A stretch of 64,000 nt of DNA from Lacrimispora sphenoides JCM 1415. GTDB lineage: Bacteria; Bacillota; Clostridia; Lachnospirales; Lachnospiraceae. The position numbers and the translations under genes are program-made. The DNA lies in NCBI RefSeq assembly GCF_900105615.1, contig NZ_LT630003.1, positions 3,348,001-3,412,000 on the forward strand. Direction: 5' to 3'. Each line of letters opens with the position of its first letter. Within the stretch, counting starts at the first letter, position 1. Below are positions 18,242 through 26,373 of this stretch, one piece after another. The notes beneath the pieces are model-generated. The model saw only the letters and a program-made list of their open reading frames with translations. It made no database searches and was not told the DNA's origin.

Positions 18242-19114
18242 TTATTCCAGATTAAGACGCTTGGACAGGATACGCTCAGTGCCGAAAAAGAATATCGCTA
18301 GCTGAATTGCGTTGTATATAACCGAACCGATGAAAGTTAAGTGAATGACCAGGGAAATCCCTTGTGTATCAGGCATCGTTTCAATCATGCGGAAGAACGA
18401 TTGGAAAGACGGTACGTTTCCCAGAATAATCATTGCAAGGCCGTTGATAAAGCTAAACAGCATAGATATTGCAATAAAGGCGATAACGGACATCATCACG
18501 CGGTTTTTGCTGGCCAGATGGCCAAGTGCCATAGAAAAGTACATGTGGTAAAGCTGGACCAGTCCGCTTACGATGATCAGAACAATCACCTCAAACACCA
18601 GCAGCGGCCAGGACGAAACATGAGCAATCGCGCGGCTGATGGCATTCCATAACTGGGGATCGGTAATTGCTGTAAAAACTTTGGCAGTACCTGCAGTGCC
18701 CAGCACCAGAATAAAAACAGATGCAAAAGCCACCAGAGAGCTGGCCAGCGACATCACAAATGCCACCACGCCCTTTGCTGCGATCAGCTGCCAGGGCTTT
18801 ACCGGCAGGGTAAACATCAGGTAACCTTCATCGCACAGAAGGCCCTTATAAAACCGCTGAATAACAACGATCAGCGTCAGGACACTCATTGCGACCAGAA
18901 CGCCGAAATAAGCGATGATGGAGAGCGTCTGGATCAGGCTGAGAAGGCCGCGGCCAAAGCTTAAACCAGACATCAGGCCGTTATAATAACCGTTGGCCAG
19001 CGAGCCTAAGCCCATAAATGCATTAAGAATGGATATGGCGATAATCGCCAGGTAAATAGGCACAAGCGTGCGCCCAATGGATTTAAATTCATATTTGCAA
19101 AGTTTGCCAAACAT
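18242..19114 (-). CDS. ABC-2 type transporter permease
   Basis: 290 aa with about six membrane segments (for example LVPIYLAIIAISILNAFMGLG near residue 17, YFGVLVAMSVLTLIVVIQRFY near 90, WPLLVFEVIVLIIVSGLV near 170). It contains the ABC-2 phrase FYKGLLCDEGYLMFTLPVKPWQLIAAKG near residue 107. It lies 17 nt after the ATPase gene and ends the GntR-ATPase-permease operon. In the related YtrA-type systems the exporter answers cell-envelope stress; here the substrate is unknown. Confidence 0.88.
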   Translation of the reverse strand: MFGKLCKYEFKSIGRTLVPIYLAIIAISILNAFMGLGSLANGYYNGLMSGLSFGRGLLSLIQTLSIIAYFGVLVAMSVLTLIVVIQRFYKGLLCDEGYLMFTLPVKPWQLIAAKGVVAFVMSLASSLVAFASVFILVLGTAGTAKVFTAITDPQLWNAISRAIAHVSSWPLLVFEVIVLIIVSGLVQLYHMYFSMALGHLASKNRVMMSVIAFIAISMLFSFINGLAMIILGNVPSFQSFFRMIETMPDTQGISLVIHLTFIGSVIYNAIQLAIFFFGTERILSKRLNLE

Positions 19115-19131
19115 CTTATTTCCTCCTTATT

Positions 19132-19839
19132 CTAGCTGCTATACGCGAAGATTTCGCGGAACAGCTGATCGACTGACTTGCCTTCCTGCTCACGGATGTT
19201 ATCCACGGTATCATGGCGGACAACCTTGCCGTTTTGCAGGAAAATGGCCTCATCCAACACGCGCTCGATATCAGAAATAAGATGCGTGGACAACATGACC
19301 GTGCCATTTTCGTTATAGTTGGTCAGAATCGTGTTCAAGATAAAGTCACGTGCTGCCGGGTCAACCCCGCCGATCGGTTCATCAAGCAGATAAAGCTGCG
19401 CCTTACGGCTCATAATAAGCGCAAGCTGCACCTTTTCTTTGGTACCCTTTGACATGGTTTTAAGCCGGTCATTCGGCTGAATACCAAGAGCCGAGAACAT
19501 CTCCATTGCCTTTGGCCGGTCAAAATCCAAATAAAAGTCGGCGAAGAAGTCTGTTAAGTCACAGGCCTTCATCCAGTCGGCAAAGTACATGCGATCCGGC
19601 AGGTAAGAGATGACTGACTTGGTTTCCACGCCAGGCGCATTGCCGTTTACCTCCAGAGTACCGGAGGTGGGCTGCAAGAGTCCGCACAAAAGCTTAATAA
19701 AGGTGGTCTTGCCTGAGCCGTTTGGACCCAGAAGACCTACGATGCGGCCGCGGCCTACCGCCAGATCAATATGGTCAAGCGCGGGCTTTGTTCCATAATT
19801 CTTAGTCAGACCACGCGCAGTGATAAGTTCCTGATTCAT
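19132..19839 (-). CDS. ABC transporter ATP-binding protein (YtrB-like)
   Basis: 235 aa. Walker A GPNGSGKTT near residue 38, signature MSKGTKEKVQLALIM near 129 (Ser-Lys-Gly form typical of this exporter group), Walker B YLLDEPIGGVD, and the switch His in TVMLSTHLISD. Its ATG overlaps the GntR stop by 4 nt, so the regulator, ATPase and permease are coupled. Confidence 0.93.
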   Translation of the reverse strand: MNQELITARGLTKNYGTKPALDHIDLAVGRGRIVGLLGPNGSGKTTFIKLLCGLLQPTSGTLEVNGNAPGVETKSVISYLPDRMYFADWMKACDLTDFFADFYLDFDRPKAMEMFSALGIQPNDRLKTMSKGTKEKVQLALIMSRKAQLYLLDEPIGGVDPAARDFILNTILTNYNENGTVMLSTHLISDIERVLDEAIFLQNGKVVRHDTVDNIREQEGKSVDQLFREIFAYSS

Positions 19840-20210
19840 ACATGTTCCTCCTTTTTATCCCACGCGGCAAACAGCTCGCGGATTTGTTCATCGGTGTAGC
19901 CCAGGGCACGCATGGACGCAAGAAATTCATCCATCCGCGCATAGGCAAGCTCCTTCCGCACGTTGTGGATGAGTGACAGATCCTCAGTGACGATCCGTCC
20001 GGCTGTGCGGCGGGTTTCTGCTAACCCCCTGCTTTCCAGCTCCGCCAGGGCACGCTGCATTGTATTCGGGTTGACCCCCGCCTCACTGGCCAGCGCGCGT
20101 ACCGTTGGCACAGCCGAGCCAGGTGCATATAAGCCGGACACGATGCGCAAAGTGAGCTGTTCGACAAGTTGTATCCAGATCGGCCGGTCATCGGTCAGTT
20201 TCCAGATCAT
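19836..20210 (-). CDS. GntR-family regulator, YtrA type
   Basis: 124 aa, short as in the YtrA subfamily. N-terminal winged HTH (PIWIQLVEQLTLRIVSGLY, VRALASEAGVNPNTMQRALAELESRGL), then a small dimerisation tail without a ligand domain. It is the first gene of its operon and probably represses it; a long dyad upstream (20271-20310) is the likely operator. AAGGAGG lies before the ATG. Confidence 0.92.
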   Translation of the reverse strand: MIWKLTDDRPIWIQLVEQLTLRIVSGLYAPGSAVPTVRALASEAGVNPNTMQRALAELESRGLAETRRTAGRIVTEDLSLIHNVRKELAYARMDEFLASMRALGYTDEQIRELFAAWDKKEEHV

Positions 20211-20270
20211 AATACTGCCTCCTTTTGTATTGCTGTATCATTTTATTGTAATATTAAGGATTATTGTACC

Positions 20271-20310
20271 ATTGTATTGTTGTACTAATTCCTTAATACA
20301 AGAATACAAT
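20271..20310. promoter_or_regulatory. Large imperfect dyad, candidate YtrA-type operator
   Basis: Two 18-nt arms (20271-20288 and 20293-20310) match at 16 of 18 positions around a 4-nt spacer. It lies about 60-100 nt upstream of the GntR gene, overlapping TTGTAT and TACAAT boxes that could be its promoter. Confidence 0.6.
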
Positions 20311-20318
20311 TATTCTGA

Positions 20319-20483
20319 TTATTTGTCAATAGGTATTTTTAAATTATAGTTTTTCAAACTATTGCCAAAACTTGTTTCTCTCATACTCTCTTCATTCATC
20401 TTACTGATAACCTGGCGGATTTTACAATGATCAATCGGATATTCGCTATCTGCTTTGCCACATGATAAGGTTAAATTGGGCAT
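20319..20483 (-). other. Possible short gene or gene remnant
   Basis: From an ATG at 20483 a 54-codon frame reads plausibly as protein (MPNLTLSCGKADSEY, then KIRQVISKMNEESMRE and LKNYNLKIPIDK). There is no ribosome site and the upstream sequence is the terminator of the deacetylase gene. It may be the surviving C-terminus of a decayed gene or chance. Confidence 0.25.
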
Positions 20484-20501
20484 GATGACAGCGGTCAGCG
20501 C

Positions 20502-20542
20502 AAATAAAAAAGTTTGAGCCCCCAGCAATGAGAGGCTCAAAC
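20502..20542 (-). terminator. Terminator of the polysaccharide deacetylase gene
   Basis: GTTTGAGCC (20512-20520) pairs with GGCTCAAAC (20534-20542), followed on the minus strand by TTTTTTATTTG. It lies 42 nt after the stop at 20585. Confidence 0.85.
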
Positions 20543-20584
20543 ACGTTCCGTTCTTTATTAGATTCTGTACACTTTCTTCATCCT

Positions 20585-21544
20585 TTATGGATAAAAGTGA
20601 AAATAAACTCCGCCTGGGGCAGCTCCTCCCCGGAGCGCGGCCATCTCACTTACCGTAACCAGCTGGTAGCCTGCCTCTGTAAGTCTGGGGATCATTTCAA
20701 GGGCTGCTGCTCCGGTCTGGGAATAAAGCTCATGCATCAGAACGATGTCCCCATCCCGTACCTGGCTCATTACCGCATTTACCGTTTTACCGGCATTTCG
20801 CGTCTTCCAGTCCCTTGTATCTATACTCCACATAATCACGGGAGCTTGTACATTTGCAAGGACCGTACCGTTTTTTGCTCCTCCCGGTGGTCTTATCAGG
20901 GAAGGTCTGACGCCGCAGGCAGCTTGTACCGCATCATTGCATTGGTTTATCTGGCTCTGGATCTGGGTACCGCTTAACTTGGTCAGATTTTTGTGCTCAT
21001 ACGTGTGATTGCCGATTTCATGTCCTTCCGCAACCATGCGCTGCAGTTCTGCCCCATAAGAAGAAACACGGCTTCCCACCACGAAAAACGTGGCTTTTCC
21101 ACCGTACTGTGCCAGACAATCCATAATCTGATTTCCCACGGGTGCAAACGGTCCGTCATCAAAGGTCAGAGCCACCATGGGCCTTTTAGGGTCTATCTGG
21201 CGTCCTGCGGCTGCCTGTTCCTGGCTCTCCTGTGTATCGGCCTCCTGCTGCCCTTCTCCTGCAGACCCGGCATTTAAATCCTGGCCCTCTGCGCTGCTCT
21301 GGCTCTCGCCACCGGCTCCATCTTCCGTATGCTTTCCCGGTTGTTCTGAAATATTACCGTTCCCATCTACCCACCTGGCCACACCTGGTCCCAGGTTTTC
21401 ATCTATCCAGTCATTCCGTACTTCCGATGCCTCGTGGCCTGATGCTGTTTCATCCGCCATGGAAGAAAACGGTGTTGCCGGTACGAACGCTGTCACAAGT
21501 GCAACGGTCATCAGACCGAAGCCCAATTGTAATAGTTTTTTCAT
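20585..21544 (-). CDS. Secreted polysaccharide deacetylase (NodB domain)
   Basis: 319 aa. Signal peptide at residues 1-25 (LLQLGFGLMTVALVTAFVPA), then a low-complexity linker rich in E, G, S and Q (about 40-115). The NodB catalytic domain is about 120-305: TFDDGPFAP (metal-binding Asp pair), HEIGNHTYEHKNL (metal-binding HxxxH), RPPGGAKN and a final VLMHE. It probably removes acetyl groups from peptidoglycan or a wall polysaccharide outside the membrane. It is monocistronic with a strong terminator. Confidence 0.92.
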   Translation of the reverse strand: MKKLLQLGFGLMTVALVTAFVPATPFSSMADETASGHEASEVRNDWIDENLGPGVARWVDGNGNISEQPGKHTEDGAGGESQSSAEGQDLNAGSAGEGQQEADTQESQEQAAAGRQIDPKRPMVALTFDDGPFAPVGNQIMDCLAQYGGKATFFVVGSRVSSYGAELQRMVAEGHEIGNHTYEHKNLTKLSGTQIQSQINQCNDAVQAACGVRPSLIRPPGGAKNGTVLANVQAPVIMWSIDTRDWKTRNAGKTVNAVMSQVRDGDIVLMHELYSQTGAAALEMIPRLTEAGYQLVTVSEMAALRGGAAPGGVYFHFYP

Positions 21545-21690
21545 GTTACATCTCTCCTTTCCCCTCTTTTTGCCCGTGCTTTCCGGACAAACAGGTATAC
21601 TACCTGCAGGGTGTTTTCCTGTTACTAACCACTACTATACAGGAAATAGGAGGAAATTGGAAGAAAATTTCCAAACTTAAATAAAAAGGC

Positions 21691-22407
21691 CTAGTGGCGC
21701 AGGAGCGCACGAACCACTGCTTCCATGCTTTTTTCCTCTGCTTCGATCGTTAACCTTGGCTCATGAATGTCCTCCAGATAATGTGCATCGGAATTGCTGA
21801 TGATCCGGCAGCCCTCCAGATAAGGGTTCTTTTTCCTAAGCTCATGAAGCCTTGTAAGGTCCTTTACCTCCGCCGTTGCAAACTGACTGTCAGGAGGCAC
21901 AAAGCCTAAATTCGAGAGCAGGCTGTTGGCAGACTTATCGATATGGGCCGGGAACATGACGCCTCCATAGGACCGGACCAGGCCCCACAACTGGTCAAAA
22001 GAGATATCCACGCTGTTAATGAGAAGATTGGGCACTGTTCCGCATAGGACATCTTCCTTATTATATATCTGCTGCTTTCCAAATATTTCCTCATTGTTTG
22101 GAAATGCCATCAACCGTTCATACACGTACTTATCAAACTCCATAGCCTTATCAAGATGGTCAAACAGGCATACTGCATGTACCTCCTCCGATGTACAGAC
22201 TTCCATTCCCGGCAAAGCAACAATCCCATATTCCCTTGCAAAATGTAACACAGCCGGACAATTTTTACAGGAATTGTGATCCGTTACTGCGATCACGTCA
22301 AGCCCCTTTAAGGCAGCCATCCCCACAATATTTGCCGGAGTCATATCATCATCCCCGCACGGTGATAAGCAGGAATGGATGTGAAGGTCATAAGTTAAGT
22401 TCATCAT
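21691..22407 (-). CDS. PHP-domain metal-dependent phosphoesterase
   Basis: 238 aa. PHP motifs: DLHIHSCLSPCGDDDMTP (motif I with HxH), VIAVTDHNSCKNC (motif II), GMEVCTSEEVHAVCLFDH, MFPAHIDKS and SNSDAH (motif IV). The family hydrolyses phosphoesters, for example small nucleotides or histidinol phosphate. It starts inside the end of the DRTGGG gene (20-nt overlap), so it is the last gene of the operon with the H-cluster protein. This placement suggests a role in the same redox/hydrogen response, possibly turning over a signal molecule; that is inference. Confidence 0.85.
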   Translation of the reverse strand: MMNLTYDLHIHSCLSPCGDDDMTPANIVGMAALKGLDVIAVTDHNSCKNCPAVLHFAREYGIVALPGMEVCTSEEVHAVCLFDHLDKAMEFDKYVYERLMAFPNNEEIFGKQQIYNKEDVLCGTVPNLLINSVDISFDQLWGLVRSYGGVMFPAHIDKSANSLLSNLGFVPPDSQFATAEVKDLTRLHELRKKNPYLEGCRIISNSDAHYLEDIHEPRLTIEAEEKSMEAVVRALLRH

Positions 22408-22738
22408 GGGGCAGCCTTTGATAGATCAGCAGGGCGGCCTCAAAGATGGGCAGCTCTGTTTTTAAAACCGTAATTTTCTGGTCCGCCGCCTTTTTCACGG
22501 CCGCTTCGTCAAGAGCAGTACCCTCTGCCATGACTACGCAGGCAGCGTCGGCAAGTGAGGCTACCGCAAGGGTATTTACATTACCCATCACCGTTACCCA
22601 TGCACACCCCTCTGCCGCTCTTCCCATTGCAATACTCAATAAATCACAGCAAAACGGTTTTTTAATCTCACGGTCAAGCTCTTCTCCTTCATTGATAACA
22701 TTAAATAAATTGCTGTCAATCAGTTCTCTTACTGTCAT
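22388..22738 (-). CDS. DRTGGG-domain protein (first of two)
   Basis: 116 aa. MTVRELIDSNLFNVINEG followed by a small alpha/beta domain with AVASLADAACVVMAEG and ADQKITVLKTE, similar to the DRTGGG domain also found in phosphotransacetylase. The ATG at 22738 is preceded by GAAGGA; a TTG ten codons upstream is less likely. It overlaps the H-cluster gene upstream by 23 nt and PHP downstream by 20 nt. A paralogue lies at 24693-25040 in the same operon. The function is unknown; such proteins recur beside [FeFe] hydrogenase genes in clostridia. Confidence 0.8.
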   Translation of the reverse strand: MTVRELIDSNLFNVINEGEELDREIKKPFCCDLLSIAMGRAAEGCAWVTVMGNVNTLAVASLADAACVVMAEGTALDEAAVKKAADQKITVLKTELPIFEAALLIYQRLPHDELNL

Positions 22739-24131
22739 TGCGCTTCCTTCTCCCTTCTTTTCTGTCAAGCTGAGTCATTTCATCAGAAATTCTCTCGATA
22801 TATTTTGTCATGACCTTGAATTTCTCATAGCTGTCTCTGTCGCCTTCCACAATATCGGCCGCCAGCCTGGAAACTTCCTCCGCCAGCTTATGCACATTGT
22901 CCCGTAGGAAATAAACGCAGTCGGATTCCACTGCTTCTCCACGCACAATGTCCTCGGCCAGGGCTTTGCAGGTAGGTGCACCGCAGGAACCGCAGTCTAA
23001 GCCGGGAAGCTTCTTTAACAGCCGTTCCACCTGATTAAGCCTTGCAAAGCTTTCCATCATGGTTTCGCCTAAATTAAACACCGGCTCATAGTGAACCTCC
23101 TTGGTCCACTTTACCAGTTCCTCTGCTCCCGCCTGCATATGGCTCCTTGCCACAGGCATGTACTTTCGAAGCCGTTTGAGCTTTACCTCCGCTACATATG
23201 GATTTTCTACCGTGAGCACGCCGCCCACGCAGCCGCCGTTGCAGGCACTGAGCTCTACAAATTTCAGGTTCGTGAATTTCTGATCCTCCATATCTTCCAG
23301 AACCCTTATGACATTTTCAATGCCATCTGCTGCCAGGTAATCCTCGGTAAAGAGGCCGCTTGCCTCTCCTCCGCTGCGCCCCCAGCTGACTCCGATTTTA
23401 CCTGAAGTCCCAATTTCAGGCGGATCATCACCCACCGCCTTCATACAGGATAAAAGCTGGGGATATAAGTCCTTTATGGCAAGCACCTTATTCACTTCAC
23501 TGCGTTCCGTTCCCAGAGGGGATTTCACATAGGTCACCTTGGATGGACAGGGAGAGATGAATATGATTCCGATCTTATCCCTCTCAAGTCCGGTTTTTTC
23601 CATTGCTTTTTGGGCTGCAAGGATGGCTGCCACCTCCACCGGAGGATTTAATGGCAGGAGGTTTGGGATTAAGTTTGGGAACTTGACTCTTATGAGCCGC
23701 ACCACGGAAGGACAGGCGGTGCTGATGGCCGGAAGCTTATCCGGATTTTCACTTAAATATTCCCTGGTAGCCTCGCTTACCAGCTCCGCTGCCGCGCTTA
23801 CTTCAAATACATCATCAAACCCCATCATAAGAAGAGCATTTAAGACGATATTCACATCATCCAGATTGTTAAACTGGCTGTATAGGGATGGCGGCGGCAA
23901 TGCTACCGTATATTCATACTGTTTCAAAACCTCCAGCTTGTCATATGTAGCATGTTTTGCATGGTGAGGACATACCCGGATGCACTCCCCGCAGTCAATG
24001 CAGAATTTACTGTTGATCTGTGCCTTGCCGTTTCTCACCCTGATGGCCTGAGTAGGGCACCGTTTGATACAGTTGATACACCCCATGCAAAGCTCTTCAT
24101 CAAGTCTTACTGAATGATAAAATTTATCCAC
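22716..24131 (-). CDS. [FeFe] hydrogenase-like H-cluster protein with C-terminal Fe-S domain, probably sensory
   Basis: 471 aa. Two N-terminal [4Fe-4S] motifs (CMGCINCIKRCPTQAI, CIDCGECIRVCPHHAK), then an H-cluster domain with its four ligand cysteines in STACPSVVRLI, FISPCPSKVTY and SACNGGCVGG, then an Fe-S domain DCGSCGAPTCKALAED near residue 390 and a coiled, charged tail. The catalytic TSCCP motif is reduced to TACPS, removing the proton-relay cysteine of active enzymes. It therefore fits the putative sensory H-cluster proteins (group C/D) better than a working hydrogenase. There is no PAS domain, unlike HydS at 44923. It sits in an operon of regulatory-looking genes divergent from hydCBA. 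Confidence 0.85.
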   Translation of the reverse strand: MDKFYHSVRLDEELCMGCINCIKRCPTQAIRVRNGKAQINSKFCIDCGECIRVCPHHAKHATYDKLEVLKQYEYTVALPPPSLYSQFNNLDDVNIVLNALLMMGFDDVFEVSAAAELVSEATREYLSENPDKLPAISTACPSVVRLIRVKFPNLIPNLLPLNPPVEVAAILAAQKAMEKTGLERDKIGIIFISPCPSKVTYVKSPLGTERSEVNKVLAIKDLYPQLLSCMKAVGDDPPEIGTSGKIGVSWGRSGGEASGLFTEDYLAADGIENVIRVLEDMEDQKFTNLKFVELSACNGGCVGGVLTVENPYVAEVKLKRLRKYMPVARSHMQAGAEELVKWTKEVHYEPVFNLGETMMESFARLNQVERLLKKLPGLDCGSCGAPTCKALAEDIVRGEAVESDCVYFLRDNVHKLAEEVSRLAADIVEGDRDSYEKFKVMTKYIERISDEMTQLDRKEGRRKRNDSKRTD

Positions 24132-24154
24132 CTTTTTACCTCATTTCCTCTTTA

Positions 24155-24266
24155 TCGCCCACAGCCTTTGGGCATAAAAGTATACCGAAGGATGTTTCCG
24201 CGTTTCGCCCACGTCCTCTGGGCATAAAGGTATATCCCCGAAGGGTGTTTCCACATTATCGCCCAG
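24155..24266. repeat. Tandem imperfect repeat of about 52 bp with hairpins
   Basis: Two copies (24155-24204 and 24205-24258) and the start of a third (24259-24266). Each begins TCGCCCA and contains a GCCCA/TGGGC hairpin and a TTTCC-flanked CCGAAGG segment. It fills the gap between the HATPase stop and the H-cluster gene start inside one operon, so it could be an RNA processing or stability element. Confidence 0.6.
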
Positions 24267-24270
24267 CTTC

Positions 24271-24693
24271 CTATATATTCACCATCATACGAATGGTCGT
24301 TCCTTTTCCTATTACCGTATCGATCTCCATCTCATCCGAATACTTTTTCATATTCGGAAGCCCCATTCCGGCTCCAAAGCCCAGGGAACGCACTGCATCC
24401 GGCGCAGTGGAATATCCTGCCTGCATGGCCAGTCCGACATCTGGTATTCCTGGGCCCACATCAGCCAGGATCATCTCGATCCTGTCCGTAGTTATGTTAA
24501 CGGTTATCTCTCCCCCCTGCGCGTGGATCACCATATTGATCTCCCCTTCATACATGGCAATTGCCACCTTGCGCACTGCTTCCGGGGTGACCCCCATCTT
24601 TTTCAGCTTGCTTTTCACATCACTGCTGGCTTCCCCTGCTCTTGTAAAATCATCAGGTGAAATCCTGTAGTGAAACGTTATCATATCCGTCAT
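24271..24693 (-). CDS. RsbW/RsbT-like HATPase (anti-sigma-type serine kinase)
   Basis: 140 aa, a lone GHKL ATPase fold: N box AIAMYEGEINMVIHAQGG near residue 45, G1 box ADVGPGIPD near 78, G2 box GFGAGMGLPNMKKYSDEM near 105. No sensor or His-phosphotransfer domain. Such proteins phosphorylate STAS-type antagonists or bind sigma factors. Its ATG shares one base with the DRTGGG stop, and it lies just before the H-cluster gene, suggesting a partner-switch signalling step tied to redox state. No STAS partner is visible in the window. Confidence 0.85.
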   Translation of the reverse strand: MTDMITFHYRISPDDFTRAGEASSDVKSKLKKMGVTPEAVRKVAIAMYEGEINMVIHAQGGEITVNITTDRIEMILADVGPGIPDVGLAMQAGYSTAPDAVRSLGFGAGMGLPNMKKYSDEMEIDTVIGKGTTIRMMVNI

Positions 24694-25040
24694 CAGATCG
24701 CACCTCCGTGAAGTCCTGCCTCATAAAGCAGGCCGCAGGCCGAGAACATACGATGCCCGGTGGACAGGATAATGATTCCCCGCTCCTCTGCCATCAAAAG
24801 CATGGACTCATCCGGCTTCTTGCCTCTGACAAATACAATACAGACAATGTCAAGCATCTCCGCCGTACGGATTACCTGGGGGTTGCATAGTCCCGTAAGA
24901 AGGACCGAATGATCCTTGGAAAACGCCAGCACATCGCTCATCATATCAGAACCGCAGGCACTCTTTACCTCCTCATCCAGGTGGTCCTCTCCTGCAAGCA
25001 CCTTGGCACCCAGTTTATCTCTTACATCTCTCACTGTCAT
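24693..25040 (-). CDS. DRTGGG-domain protein (second copy)
   Basis: 115 aa. MTVRDVRDKLGAKVLAGEDHL, then AFSKDHSVLLTGLCNPQVIRTAEMLDIVCIVFVRG and ERGIIILSTGHRMFSACGLLYEAGL. The domain matches the copy at 22388 in layout (MTVR start, VV/IV strand, threonine-rich end). The ATG at 25040 has GGGGAG 7 nt upstream; an earlier in-frame start at 25094 has none. It is the first gene of the leftward operon, divergent from hydC across about 230 bp. Confidence 0.8.
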   Translation of the reverse strand: MTVRDVRDKLGAKVLAGEDHLDEEVKSACGSDMMSDVLAFSKDHSVLLTGLCNPQVIRTAEMLDIVCIVFVRGKKPDESMLLMAEERGIIILSTGHRMFSACGLLYEAGLHGGAI

Positions 25041-25274
25041 ATTGATGCTCCCCTTTCCTTCTTCCTTCCAGCTTTTGGGCAACTTGATTCGCACTATTCA
25101 CACAATTCGTATCATTATTAACTATTATAACATAAATAGGGCGCCAGGTATAGAAAGATTCCACGGAAGGATTGTTATTTTTTTATCGAATGTTGCCGAA
25201 ACTATAGATTTTTCATTCATAACATGTTAAAATATCATGTACATTGCATAAGCAACATATAAGGAGGTTATAAA
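25041..25274. promoter_or_regulatory. Divergent regulatory region between the two hydrogenase-linked operons
   Basis: Leftward -10 TATAAT at 25124-25129 without a clear -35. Rightward, GGAGG at 25262-25266 serves hydC, with TTAAAAT near 25227 as a possible -10. A shared redox regulator site would be expected here but I see no obvious dyad. Confidence 0.4.
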
Positions 25275-25769
25275 ATGGCTTGTAAAACACAAGGCGTCCA
25301 ATTTAACGGGACCAAGGAGCAGGAAGCTGCTTTAAAGGAAGCAATCGCCCTGCTCAAAGACACAAAAGGATCTCTCATGCCTATCATGCAAAAGGCACAG
25401 GAGATTTACGGCTATCTTCCAATCGAAGTCCAGACCATAATTTCTGACGAAGCGGGTATTCCCCTTGAGAAGATTTATGGCGTTGCAACTTTTTATGCCC
25501 AGTTCGCACTTCAGCCAAAGGGCAAGTACCAGGTATCTGTCTGTCTAGGAACTGCTTGTTATGTTAAAGGTTCCGGAGACATCTTCCATAAGCTCGAGGA
25601 AATCCTTGGGATTACCAACGGCGAATGTACACCGGATGGAAAGTTCTCCCTTGATTCCTGCCGCTGCGTAGGTGCCTGCGGCCTGGCTCCCGTCATGATG
25701 GTGAACGGGGATGTTTACGGTAGGCTGACCACTGATGATGTTCAAGACATACTTGCAAAGTACGAATAG
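25275..25769 (+). CDS. hydC: Electron-bifurcating hydrogenase, NuoE-like subunit
   Basis: 164 aa thioredoxin-fold [2Fe-2S] protein like NuoE. Cluster ligands lie in CLGTACYVKG (near residue 94) and CRCVGACGLAPVM (near 134). The N-terminal helical part includes LMPIMQKAQEIYGYLP. It is first of the operon hydC-HATPase-[2Fe-2S]-hydB-hydA. In HydABC complexes this subunit assists electron transfer between NADH, ferredoxin and H2. GGAGG lies 8 nt before the ATG. Confidence 0.93.
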   Translation: MACKTQGVQFNGTKEQEAALKEAIALLKDTKGSLMPIMQKAQEIYGYLPIEVQTIISDEAGIPLEKIYGVATFYAQFALQPKGKYQVSVCLGTACYVKGSGDIFHKLEEILGITNGECTPDGKFSLDSCRCVGACGLAPVMMVNGDVYGRLTTDDVQDILAKYE

Positions 25770-25781
25770 AAAGTCACGCTT

Positions 25782-26339
25782 ATGATGACAGAGATTTCTT
25801 TAAATATCCTGGATGTGGCGGAAAACTCCACGCGGGCAGGGGCTACCCTGGTTACCATTCTTGTTTCCGTCGAAACGGCTGCAGACAAACTGATTGTCAC
25901 CATTGAGGACAACGGCTGCGGCATGACAAAGGAGCAGGCACTTCAAGTGACTGATCCCTTTTTTACCACCAGGGAAACCAGAAAAGTGGGCCTTGGCGTT
26001 CCGTTTTTTAAATATGCGGCGGAAAGCACAGGCGGAAGTTTTTCCATTGAGTCAGAGCTGGGTAACGGCACGGTAGTAACCGCTGTTTTCGGACTATCCC
26101 ATATCGACCGTATGCCCCTTGGTGATATAAACAGTACCATTGAAACCCTTATCACCTGTCATCCGGACACAGACTTTCTCTATATCTATCGTTACAACCA
26201 AGCGTCGTTTGAGCTGGATACCAGAGCTTTCCGCGAAATTTTAGGGGATATCCCCTTTGATACCCCGGAGGTATCGGCTTATATTAAGGAATATCTCAGT
26301 GAAAACAAATTGGAAACAGATGGAGGCGCGGCCATTTAG
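25782..26339 (+). CDS. HATPase-domain protein in the hyd operon
   Basis: 185 aa. GHKL ATPase domain at residues 1-110: N box LNILDVAENSTRAGAT, G1 VTIEDNGCGMTKEQA, F box DPFFTTRETRKVGLG, G2-like GTVVTAVF. The C-terminal 75 residues are separate (DTDFLYIYRYNQASFELDT). There is no histidine phosphotransfer domain. This gene type recurs between hydC and hydB in clostridial hydrogenase operons; its role there is not established. It lies 12 nt after hydC. Confidence 0.85.
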   Translation: MMTEISLNILDVAENSTRAGATLVTILVSVETAADKLIVTIEDNGCGMTKEQALQVTDPFFTTRETRKVGLGVPFFKYAAESTGGSFSIESELGNGTVVTAVFGLSHIDRMPLGDINSTIETLITCHPDTDFLYIYRYNQASFELDTRAFREILGDIPFDTPEVSAYIKEYLSENKLETDGGAAI

Positions 26340-26373
26340 GTCCGTCGGATCAAAGTTGAATTGGAGGATTAAC

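Noticed and set aside
20484..20540. N-terminal extension of the small frame ending at 20319
   Set aside because: It runs through the terminator hairpin of the deacetylase gene, so it cannot be genuine coding sequence.
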